Origin: Oscillibacter sp.
GTDB taxonomy: Bacteria > Bacillota > Clostridia > Oscillospirales > Oscillospiraceae
Length of the DNA stretch: 21,444 nt
NCBI GenBank assembly: GCA_003522105.1
Contig: DPGF01000006.1
Span: 34,505-55,948 of the forward strand
Reading direction: 5' to 3'
The first letter of the stretch is position 1. The number at the start of each line of letters is the position of its first letter. Positions 1 through 6,397 of the stretch are shown here, one piece after another. The notes beneath the pieces are model-generated. The model searched no databases, was not told the origin of the DNA, and was given only the letters and a program-made list of their open reading frames with translations. A program made the position numbers and the translations under genes.

Positions 1-26
1 AATTTGAAAAAGTGCAGCAAAATCAA

Positions 27-50
27 AATGGTACAGTAATGGTACAGTAA
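27..50. repeat. Tandem 11-bp direct repeat at the left window edge
   Basis: AATGGTACAGT occurs at 27-37 and again directly at 38-48. One forward frame open from position 3 ends at the TAA at 48-50, so the repeat may form the last codons of a gene that starts left of the window. The 16 visible codons are too few to identify. A weak 6-bp inverted repeat (TTCAAG 57-62, CTTGAA 74-79) follows. No function can be assigned. Confidence 0.4.
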
Positions 51-101
51 GCGCCGTTCAAGTGCCGAAAACCCTTGAAAAATAAGGAGATAGAGAAGAC
101 T

Positions 102-1211
102 ATGAAATTAGGTATCGTCGGACTTCCCAACGTCGGCAAGTCCACTCTCTTCAACGCGATCACCAACGCGGGCGCGGAGAGCGCCAACTACCCCTTCTGC
201 ACCATCGAGCCGAACGTCGGCATGGTGGCCGTGCCCGACGAGCGGCTCGACAAGCTCGCCGAGATGTACCACCCCAAAAAGAAGACCCCCGCCGTTATCG
301 AATTTGTTGACATCGCAGGTCTTGTCAAGGGCGCGAGCCAGGGCGCGGGTCTCGGCAACAAGTTTCTTGAGAATATCCGCCGCACCGACGCCATCGTGCA
401 CGTTGTACGCTGCTTCGACGATGAAAACATCATGCACGTCGTGGCCGACGCCAATACAAACGTTCCCGTCGATCCCCTCGGCGACATCGAAACGATTGAT
501 CTGGAGCTCATCATGGCGGACCTTGAGATGGTCAACCGCCGCGTGGAAAAGGCTACAAAGATGGCCAAGGGCGACAAGAAGTTCCTGCACGAGGTCGAGC
601 TCTTCTCCGACCTTGCCAAGCACCTCGACGCGGGCAAGAGCGCGCGCACCTTCGAGGTTTCCAAGGACGACGCCGAGCTGATCGCGACAGCCGATCTTCT
701 GAGCCTCAAGCCCATCATCTATGCTGCGAACATGGACGAAGACGGCTTTGCCAATCAGGACGGCAACCAGTATCTCCAGCAGGTCAAGGAGCTCGCCGAA
801 AAGGAGGGCGCACAGGTGCTGCCCATCTGCGCCAAGCTTGAGCAGGACATTGCTGAGCTGGACGGTGAGGATCGCGCGATGTTCCTTGAAGAGCTCGGCA
901 TTCAGGAGTCCGGCCTCGACCGCCTGATCAAGTGCTCGTACGCCCTGCTCGGTCTCATCTCCTTCCTCACCTACGGCGAGGACGAGTGCCGCGCCTGGAC
1001 GATCCGGAACGGCACCAAGGCGCCGCAGGCCGCCGGCAAGATCCACTCCGATATCGAGCGCGGCTTTATCCGTGCCGAGACGATCAATTTCGACGATATG
1101 ATCCGCTGCGGCAGCGTTGCCGCCGCGAAGGAGAAGGGCCTTCTCCGCAGCGAGGGCAAGGAGTACGTCGTTAAGGACGGCGATATGATCTACTTCCGCT
1201 TCAACGTGTAA
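102..1211 (+). CDS. ychF: Redox-regulated/ribosome-binding ATPase YchF (OBG family P-loop protein)
   Basis: This 369-aa protein matches the usual YchF length of about 363-371 aa. It is a cytosolic TRAFAC-class NTPase; family members prefer ATP over GTP, bind ribosomes and are linked to stress responses. The P-loop GLPNVGKS is at residues 7-14, the G3 motif DIAGLVKGA follows, and NMDE at 210-213 replaces the GTP-specific NKxD, as is typical of YchF. The C-terminus has the TGS-type tail ending YFRFNV. The ATG at 102 is chosen because AAGGAGA (84-90) sits 11 nt upstream and the conserved start MKLGIVGLPN begins there; an in-frame TTG at 75 lacks a site. The gene stands alone and is followed by a terminator at 1243-1274. 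Confidence 0.96.
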   Translation: MKLGIVGLPNVGKSTLFNAITNAGAESANYPFCTIEPNVGMVAVPDERLDKLAEMYHPKKKTPAVIEFVDIAGLVKGASQGAGLGNKFLENIRRTDAIVHVVRCFDDENIMHVVADANTNVPVDPLGDIETIDLELIMADLEMVNRRVEKATKMAKGDKKFLHEVELFSDLAKHLDAGKSARTFEVSKDDAELIATADLLSLKPIIYAANMDEDGFANQDGNQYLQQVKELAEKEGAQVLPICAKLEQDIAELDGEDRAMFLEELGIQESGLDRLIKCSYALLGLISFLTYGEDECRAWTIRNGTKAPQAAGKIHSDIERGFIRAETINFDDMIRCGSVAAAKEKGLLRSEGKEYVVKDGDMIYFRFNV

Positions 1212-1242
1212 ATATACAGAAAATCTATCATAAATTTCCATA

Positions 1243-1274
1243 GACGGTGCAGTTTTTCTGCACCGTCTTTTTTT
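1243..1274 (+). terminator. Intrinsic terminator of ychF
   Basis: GACGGTGCAG (1243-1252) pairs perfectly with CTGCACCGTC (1258-1267) around a TTTTT loop. A seven-T run follows at 1268-1274. It lies 31 nt after the ychF stop codon. Confidence 0.93.
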
Positions 1275-1605
1275 AAGTAAAACGGGACCGCTACCATGGT
1301 AGCACTTCCGCAAAGCCTTGCAGCCAAAGAGGAAACCGCACTTTAAAATTTTGGAGCGCTACCAAACCGCTACCCGGAAACGCCGCCGCGCTTTGCGCGG
1401 CAAGGAAAATCAATTTCCCTAAGGGGATACGATATCCACCAAACCGCACGATTTCAAGCGTTTTTCGGCAAGAACCGCTACCAAATCAGTAAGTTTTGCA
1501 ACTTTTGACAAGGTTTCGGATTTTGCCGGCTACCGCGGGAAGGACGCGATTTCGCGGAAAATCGCCTCCGGAAAGATGGAAATTTATGAAAGGAGAGTAA
1601 CATCT
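1275..1605. other. Gene-free stretch with repeated GCTACC motifs upstream of the SLH gene
   Basis: No credible coding region is present. ACCGCTACC occurs exactly three times on the plus strand (1287-1295, 1366-1374, 1474-1482). Two further GCTACC cores lie at 1358-1363 and 1529-1534. The first copy forms the left half of a perfect palindrome, GCTACCATGGTAGC (1290-1303). A 7-bp GC hairpin with a TTT loop sits at 1385-1401 and has no T-run. A TTGACA is present at 1505-1510, but no good -10 box lies 16-18 bp downstream, so the promoter of the following gene is not identified. AAAGGAG at 1589-1595 is its ribosome binding site. Confidence 0.6.
1290..1303. repeat. 14-bp perfect palindrome GCTACCATGGTAGC
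   Basis: The sequence is identical to its reverse complement. It contains one of the ACCGCTACC copies of this intergenic region, so the same protein could recognise both the palindrome and the single half-sites. A regulatory role is inference only. Confidence 0.5.
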
Positions 1606-4600
1606 ATGAAAAAGTTACTCGCAATGGTGCTGGCTCTGGTCATGACTCTGTCTCTGGCCGTCAGCGCCAGCGCCGTGAAGGCCGACGAGAAGATCAACGA
1701 AGATTACGCTGAAGCTGTCGCCGTCCTGAATGGCATGGGTGTTTTCAAGGGTTATGAGGACGGTTCCTTCAAGCCCGAGAACAACATCACCCGCGCAGAG
1801 GTGGCTACGATCATCTATCGTATCTACACCGGCGACGTCGCCAAGAACGACAAGTCCGGCCTGTACGCCTCTTACAACAAGTTCACCGACATGGCTGGTG
1901 CCGGCTGGGCTGCCGGTTACATCGGCTACTGCTCCAACGCTGAGCTTGTTAAGGGCTACCCCAACGGCACCTTCCAGCCCTCCGGCAACATCACCGGCTA
2001 TGAAGTCCTCGCCATGATCCTCCGTGCTGTCGGTTACGACAAGAACGGTGAGTTCACCGGCGCTGACTGGGCGCTGAACGTTGCCAAGTATGCCGAGCAG
2101 CTCCACATTCTGGACAACGTTGCTAAGACCACCAACCTCGGCGCTCCCGCTACCCGTGAGCTGGTTGCTGAGATCCTGTTCCGTGCCATCAACGTTCCCA
2201 TGGTCACCTACACCGCCGCGTTCGGTTATCAGAACGTCGGCCTGAACGGCGACACGGACAACAAGCTGTTCAAGAACAACGTCACCCTCGGCAAGAAGAA
2301 CTTCGAGCTTGATAAGGACAACAAGACCATTGACAAGTTCGGCCGTCCCACCATCACCTGGACCTACAACACCGGTGATGAGGAGACCGTCATCGCTGTC
2401 AAGCCTCTCGCCACCTTCACCGAGCCCGCCAAGAACTGCGAAGTTTACGACGAGTCCGGCCTGGCCAAGGATACCAAGCTCGATGTTTACACCAACAGCA
2501 AGGACGCCACGAAGGACGGCACCTATGTCATCGCTGACAACAAGGAGGCCTGCGCTGAGACCCAGCAGGGCCGCCTGACCGAGATCTACAAGGATCGCGT
2601 TGTCAACGTCGACACCTTCCTCGCTGAGGTCGAGAAGGCTGTTGCCGAGAAGACCGACGCCAAGGGTCACGTCACCAAGGCTTATGTCCTCGTTGACGAG
2701 ATCTATGGTTTCGAGGGCAAGTTTGATGCCAAGTTCGTCACCAGCGACGAGTTCAAGGCTGACGATATGGTTCTGGTCACCGTCGCTGACGGCAAGATCC
2801 AGTCCATGGTCAAGGCTGAGAACAAGGGCGGCATGCTGACCAAGATCAAGGGCAACACCAAGACCATCAACAGCATTCAGGGCGTCATGGGCATTGACAA
2901 GGAAGACGTCAAGGTCACCAACACTGCCATGTACACCAATGGCTACGATCTGCTGACCCTCGGTTCCTCCTATAACTTCTACTTCGACACCTATGGCAAT
3001 GTCATCGGTCTCGATGCGCTGGCATCCAACTACGCTGTTCTCGACAGCCTGTACATCGACAGAGTTGAGGGCAAGCGCGGCGTTGACGGCCTCTTCGGTA
3101 CCCCCTACTTCTTCAACGGCGAGAAGGCTGAGGGCGTTGCCATCGACGAGGTCATGGGCTATGACGTCAAGGACAATGCCATCAACAGCAACAGCTCCAA
3201 GAACGATGATTTCTACTACACCGTCTACGCCTACACCGTTGACAAGGACGGCGTCTACACCTTCGAGAATGCTGAGTTCGACACCTCTCGCTACGCTCGC
3301 TTTGTTGCCGGCAACAAGTACATCACCATTGATGAAGGCCGCCTGCAGCTGAACAAGGACACCCAGATCCTGCTCCAGACCTCCGAGTCTCCCGACGGCA
3401 AGATCGCGCACTACACCGGCTATGACAAGCTCCCCAGCTTCAGCCGCGCTTGGAAGGTTCAGTATCTGGACGTCAACAACGACGGCTATGTTGATCTCTT
3501 CTACGCCTGCGTTGAGGAGTTCACCACCCGCACCGTGTTTGTCTACGACGTTACGCCCATCTCCTCCGAGATCGACGCTGACGGCAACAAGATCGCTACC
3601 ATTGAAGTTCTCGAGCTGGTCGACGGCGAGCTGAAGAAGGCCGACAAGCCTCTCAAGGTCTACTACGATTACTGGGATGCTGATGAAGCCGAGGTCTTCA
3701 ACATCGATGAGATCGGCCTGTACGAGGTCACCGAGGGCGAGAACGGCGTCTGGTACGGTATCCAGAAGTTTGCTTCTTACTATGTTGATACCTACACCAC
3801 TGACGGCAACCGCATTGGGGCTTACAATGCTAAGACCGGTAGTTATGTTAACTTCGATCTTGACAACACCACCGCCATTGCCAAGTACGAGGGCAGCTGG
3901 ACCAAGGGCACCGTTGATACCGAGGATTGGACCGCCAAGCATCTGAACAGCAACAGCTACATCTTCGTTCAGTATGACGATACCAAGGTTGGTAACACCT
4001 TCGATGCTCTCGCCGTGTATGATCTCTACATCAAGGCTCCCGTTACCGTTGATGGTAAGGAGACCAAGGATGTCGAGTACTACGGCAAGGACTTCAACAA
4101 GATCACTGTTACCTTCGAGCACGAGTACGAGATGATCGATGAGGCCAAGATGGGCAATGAAAATCTGACCGTCAAGTACTTCGACAAGGACGACAAGGAA
4201 GTCACTCTTGCGCCCGAGGGCACCAAGGTCGCTTATGCTGAGGTCAGCTATGGCACCGTTGTCACTGATCCTATCGTCATCACCACCACCAAGCAGGCTG
4301 CTGCTGCGGAGAACCTGCTGAACGAGGGTAAGTGCGATGTGCCGGGTTACGCTCAGGATGTTATCGTTTACAACACGCCGAGCAACGATGGCTACAGAAC
4401 CATCTGGGTCTCTGCTGCTGACGAAACCTTCACGGTTGCCAACCTGAGAACTGCTCTCGAGCAGGCTCTGAAGTGCAACTTCCAGAAGGTCGAATTCTTC
4501 AACACCGACTTCAAGACCCCCGTTACGAACGAGGATACTCAGGTCGCCAGCGACATGCTCGTCAAGGTCACCTCTTGGGATACCAGCAAGACCGCTGAGT

Positions 4601-4626
4601 ACCAGATTCTTGTTTACAACAGCTAA
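1606..4626 (+). CDS. Large secreted S-layer-homology (SLH) surface protein
   Basis: The predicted product has 1006 aa. A Sec signal peptide (two Lys, then a hydrophobic core, likely cleaved after the SASA at residues 20-23) is followed by three SLH repeats: about 30-75 (GYEDGSFKP, TRAE), 90-145 (GYPNGTFQP, with TGYE instead of TRAE) and a degenerate one at about 150-200. SLH modules attach proteins to secondary cell wall polymer. The remaining 800 residues are acidic, Asp/Lys/Tyr-rich and without a domain I recognise. Codon choice is strongly restricted (AAG for Lys, GTC/GTT, CTG/CTC), as expected for an abundant product such as an S-layer protein. The ATG at 1606 is preferred because AAAGGAG (1589-1595) is 10 nt upstream; an in-frame ATG at 1576 has no site. 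The gene is monocistronic, with a terminator 17 nt after the stop. Confidence 0.88.
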   Translation: MKKLLAMVLALVMTLSLAVSASAVKADEKINEDYAEAVAVLNGMGVFKGYEDGSFKPENNITRAEVATIIYRIYTGDVAKNDKSGLYASYNKFTDMAGAGWAAGYIGYCSNAELVKGYPNGTFQPSGNITGYEVLAMILRAVGYDKNGEFTGADWALNVAKYAEQLHILDNVAKTTNLGAPATRELVAEILFRAINVPMVTYTAAFGYQNVGLNGDTDNKLFKNNVTLGKKNFELDKDNKTIDKFGRPTITWTYNTGDEETVIAVKPLATFTEPAKNCEVYDESGLAKDTKLDVYTNSKDATKDGTYVIADNKEACAETQQGRLTEIYKDRVVNVDTFLAEVEKAVAEKTDAKGHVTKAYVLVDEIYGFEGKFDAKFVTSDEFKADDMVLVTVADGKIQSMVKAENKGGMLTKIKGNTKTINSIQGVMGIDKEDVKVTNTAMYTNGYDLLTLGSSYNFYFDTYGNVIGLDALASNYAVLDSLYIDRVEGKRGVDGLFGTPYFFNGEKAEGVAIDEVMGYDVKDNAINSNSSKNDDFYYTVYAYTVDKDGVYTFENAEFDTSRYARFVAGNKYITIDEGRLQLNKDTQILLQTSESPDGKIAHYTGYDKLPSFSRAWKVQYLDVNNDGYVDLFYACVEEFTTRTVFVYDVTPISSEIDADGNKIATIEVLELVDGELKKADKPLKVYYDYWDADEAEVFNIDEIGLYEVTEGENGVWYGIQKFASYYVDTYTTDGNRIGAYNAKTGSYVNFDLDNTTAIAKYEGSWTKGTVDTEDWTAKHLNSNSYIFVQYDDTKVGNTFDALAVYDLYIKAPVTVDGKETKDVEYYGKDFNKITVTFEHEYEMIDEAKMGNENLTVKYFDKDDKEVTLAPEGTKVAYAEVSYGTVVTDPIVITTTKQAAAAENLLNEGKCDVPGYAQDVIVYNTPSNDGYRTIWVSAADETFTVANLRTALEQALKCNFQKVEFFNTDFKTPVTNEDTQVASDMLVKVTSWDTSKTAEYQILVYNS

Positions 4627-4643
4627 TCTCCCATTCGCGCAAT

Positions 4644-4678
4644 AAAAAAGAAGGCCCCCCTCGGGGGTCTTCTTTTTT
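4644..4678. terminator. Bidirectional intrinsic terminator between the SLH gene and the tail-like genes
   Basis: Arms 4644-4659 and 4663-4678 form a 16-bp stem with one G-T wobble around a CTC loop. The stem base is six A-T pairs, so it supplies a U-run when read in either direction. It serves the SLH gene on the plus strand and the convergent minus-strand pair ending at 4694. Confidence 0.92.
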
Positions 4679-4693
4679 GCCGTTTTTCCCGCC

Positions 4694-5224
4694 TCAGGCC
4701 GCGTCGCAGCCGAGGACGAGGTAGTGGTAGGTCACGCCGCTCTCGTTCGCCTGCCGCTCGTTCGCCGAGGAGCTGACCGTGTTGTACCAGCTGATGCGGT
4801 CGGCGCCCCACGTCATCTGGTTGGTGACGTTGCCGCCGGTGAAGTCGTGGTCGGCGAAGGTCGCGTCCGTGTGGCGAATGCGGACAAAGGTGCCGTTTTT
4901 GCTCGTGAGCACCAGCACCAGCGGCCGGAAGCCCGTCACGATCACCGTGGGGTTGCCGGAGCCGGAGCGCCCCGTGCCGGTGTAGCTGCCCGCGATCATG
5001 CGGCAGTTGTAGCCGGTCGTGCCCACCGCCGCGGTCAGCGCGGCTTGCAGCGCGGCAACGGCTTCGCCGCGCGCGGCGATTTCCGCATTCAGCCCGGTCG
5101 CGGTTGCGTCGGCGTTCGCCTTGAGCGCCGCGTCGGTCTTGCCGAACGCGTCGTTGAAGTCCTCCATCTTGATGAAGTCCTGCTTCTCCCACTGCGGGAG
5201 GGAATAGTTGTCGGTTTTTTTCAT
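4694..5224 (-). CDS. Phage-tail/tail-fibre-like protein of 176 aa
   Basis: The N-terminus carries NYSLPQWEKQDF followed by DFNDAFGKTDAAL. This Tyr-Leu-Pro-Gln-Trp-Glu plus D-F-N signature is, from memory, common at the start of structural proteins in Clostridia prophages. An Ala-rich helical or coiled-coil stretch spans about residues 35-65. A Gly/Thr/Ser-rich beta-type C-terminal region begins around GSYTGTGRSGSGNP, resembling tail-tip or receptor-binding domains. There is no signal peptide. The start has a G-rich site (GAGGGGGG) 12 nt after the stop of the upstream 58-aa ORF, so the two are probably co-transcribed. No capsid, portal, lysis or integrase gene is nearby, so this is either a tail-module remnant or a stand-alone cassette. 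The exact function is unknown. Confidence 0.65.
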   Translation of the reverse strand: MKKTDNYSLPQWEKQDFIKMEDFNDAFGKTDAALKANADATATGLNAEIAARGEAVAALQAALTAAVGTTGYNCRMIAGSYTGTGRSGSGNPTVIVTGFRPLVLVLTSKNGTFVRIRHTDATFADHDFTGGNVTNQMTWGADRISWYNTVSSSANERQANESGVTYHYLVLGCDAA

Positions 5225-5236
5225 GCTGCCCCCCTC

Positions 5237-5413
5237 TCAGCGTGTGCGGCGCACGACGCTCAGCACCGCGACAGCCTCGTCAATGCCCGCAAAGCGGTAG
5301 ACGCGCTCGTCCGCCGCGCGTTGGGCCTTTTCGATGGGGTTGTCGAATTTCATCTGCGCCAGATGCTTGCAGATCTCGATTTGCGTTCTTGGATTCTGGT
5401 CATAATTGTGCAT
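5237..5413 (-). CDS. Small hypothetical protein (58 aa) upstream of the tail-like gene
   Basis: An ATG at 5413 is preceded by a strong AAGGAGGAG site and opens a 58-codon frame starting MHNYDQNPRT and ending VVRRTR, with TGA at 5237-5239. The product is charged and mostly helical (KHLAQMKFDNPIEKAQRAADERVY), with no membrane segment or signal peptide. I do not recognise the family. It lies 12 nt upstream of the tail-like protein on the same strand, which suggests a two-gene unit; short ORFs of this size are common among phage tail genes. The strong ribosome binding site and tight spacing support it as real. Confidence 0.6.
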   Translation of the reverse strand: MHNYDQNPRTQIEICKHLAQMKFDNPIEKAQRAADERVYRFAGIDEAVAVLSVVRRTR

Positions 5414-5438
5414 GCTGCTCCTCCTTTTTTGTGCAGCC

Positions 5439-5453
5439 CGCGGCCTTGCCGCG
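5439..5453 (-). other. GC-rich hairpin in the leader of the tail-like pair
   Basis: CGCGGC (5439-5444) pairs with GCCGCG (5448-5453) around a CTT loop, 26 nt upstream of the 58-aa start codon. It has no T-run, so it is a leader hairpin rather than a terminator. Confidence 0.4.
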
Positions 5454-5457
5454 AACC

Positions 5458-5481
5458 GTTTACAGCTTTATCGCTGTAAAC
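5458..5481. promoter_or_regulatory. 24-bp dyad GTTTACAGC-N6-GCTGTAAAC upstream of the tail-like pair
   Basis: Nine-base arms match perfectly around a six-base TTTATC centre. It lies 45 bp upstream of the 58-aa start and 44 bp beyond the stop of the ZIP gene. There is no U-run on either strand, so termination is unlikely. The size and symmetry fit an operator for a dimeric repressor, or an RNA hairpin. No promoter hexamers could be placed convincingly around it. Confidence 0.45.
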
Positions 5482-5524
5482 CCGTTTGTGAGACGTTCGG
5501 GTGCAACAGGAGGCAAAAAAATTT

Positions 5525-6274
5525 TTATCCCAGCGCAACATCAAGCACCATCATAAAAAGAAAGCCCACAAGAAAGCCGCAGGTCCCCCGGCGGCTTCCC
5601 GCGCGCGGCAGCAGCTCTTCCGCCACAACGTAGAGCATCGCACCCGCCGCAAAGCTCAAAAGCCACGGCATCAGCGCATGCACACGCGCCGCCGCCAGCA
5701 CGACCAGCACGCCGAACAGCGGCTCCACCGCGCCGGAGAGCACGCCGGTTACAAAGGCGCGCAGCTTTGACTGCCCGGACTGATACAGCGGCAGCGCCAC
5801 CGCCGCGCCCTCGGGAAAGTTCTGCACGCCGATGCCGAGCGCCAGCGCCGCCGCGCCCGCAAGCCCCTCCCCGTCCGCCGCCAGCGCGAACGCGAGGCCA
5901 ACGGCCATGCCCTCGGGGATATTGTGCAGCGTGATGGCGGACAGGAGCAGAAAATCGCTGTGCGTGACCCGCTCGCCGCCCCGCTGCCGCGTGAATTCGT
6001 CAAGCAGCGCCAGCAGCAGCGCACCCAGCACGATACCCGCTGCCGCAGGCAGAAACGGCGGCAGCCGTCCCTCTGCCGCCGTCTGCTCGATGGCAGGCAG
6101 AATGAGGCTCCACACGCTCGCCGCCGTCATCACGCCCGCCGCAAACCCCAGCAGCGCGCCCTGCGCGCGCTCGCAGACCGCACGGGCAAAAAAGAATACC
6201 GTCGCGGCGCCCAGCGCCGTCATCAGGAAGGTAAAGGACGTGCCGAGCCATGCCAGCATCAGAGGTCGGAGCAT
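5525..6274 (-). CDS. ZIP-family divalent metal transporter (GufA-like)
   Basis: This 249-aa integral membrane protein has about eight hydrophobic segments and fits the bacterial ZIP/GufA type, which carries zinc or related divalent ions across the cytoplasmic membrane. The two ZIP signature helices are present: HNIPEGMAVG, giving the His and Glu metal ligands of helix 4, and QNFPEGAAVA in helix 5. The cytosolic loop before helix 4 is short and His-poor, as in bacterial members. The start at 6274 has AAAGG 12 nt upstream; a second in-frame ATG at 6259 is possible. The gene lies downstream of the htpG terminator, so it probably has its own promoter (putative -10 at 6325-6330). Metal specificity cannot be read from the sequence. 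Confidence 0.88.
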   Translation of the reverse strand: MLRPLMLAWLGTSFTFLMTALGAATVFFFARAVCERAQGALLGFAAGVMTAASVWSLILPAIEQTAAEGRLPPFLPAAAGIVLGALLLALLDEFTRQRGGERVTHSDFLLLSAITLHNIPEGMAVGLAFALAADGEGLAGAAALALGIGVQNFPEGAAVALPLYQSGQSKLRAFVTGVLSGAVEPLFGVLVVLAAARVHALMPWLLSFAAGAMLYVVAEELLPRAGSRRGTCGFLVGFLFMMVLDVALG

Positions 6275-6310
6275 ATCAGTTCATCGCCTTTACGGTTTGT
6301 CAGGCGGAAG

Positions 6311-6336
6311 CGCGCCTGTATGCCAGTATAGGCGCG
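6311..6336. promoter_or_regulatory. Dyad overlapping the putative -10 box of the ZIP transporter
   Basis: CGCGCCTGTA (6311-6320) and TATAGGCGCG (6327-6336) form ten pairs, one of them G-T, around TGCCAG. On the minus strand this covers TATACT (6330-6325), the likely -10 box. A possible -35 TTCACG (6354-6349) lies 18 bp further upstream. Such overlap would suit repression, for example by a metal-sensing regulator, but no specific regulator motif is recognised. Confidence 0.4.
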
Positions 6337-6352
6337 GGACAGGCAGCGCGTG

Positions 6353-6386
6353 AAAAAAGAGCGCGGAGATACTCTCCGCGCTCTTT
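6353..6386 (-). terminator. Intrinsic terminator of htpG
   Basis: Read on the minus strand, a perfect 14-bp stem (arms 6373-6386 and 6356-6369) closes a three-base loop and ends in six U at 6358-6353. It lies 12 nt past the htpG stop. Confidence 0.93.
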
Positions 6387-6397
6387 CCCTATTCATT

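Noticed and set aside
108..1313. 401-codon open frame antisense to ychF
   Set aside because: It begins within the region around the ychF terminator and has no recognisable domain; ychF itself is unmistakable.
1385..1401. GC hairpin upstream of the SLH gene as a terminator
   Set aside because: No T-run follows on either strand.
1505..1534. Promoter for the SLH gene with TTGACA at 1505
   Set aside because: The hexamer 17 bp downstream is GGCTAC, which is a poor -10 box, and no better one is nearby.
1615..4122. 835-codon open frame on the minus strand
   Set aside because: It is antisense to the SLH gene. Strong codon bias there leaves the opposite frame free of stops; the product is a low-complexity Val/Leu/Gly/Asp string without motifs or a ribosome binding site.
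4623..5192. 189-codon minus-strand frame and long plus-strand frames over the tail-like gene
   Set aside because: They are Arg-rich out-of-frame readings. The 176-aa frame has the ribosome binding site and the recognisable N-terminal signature.
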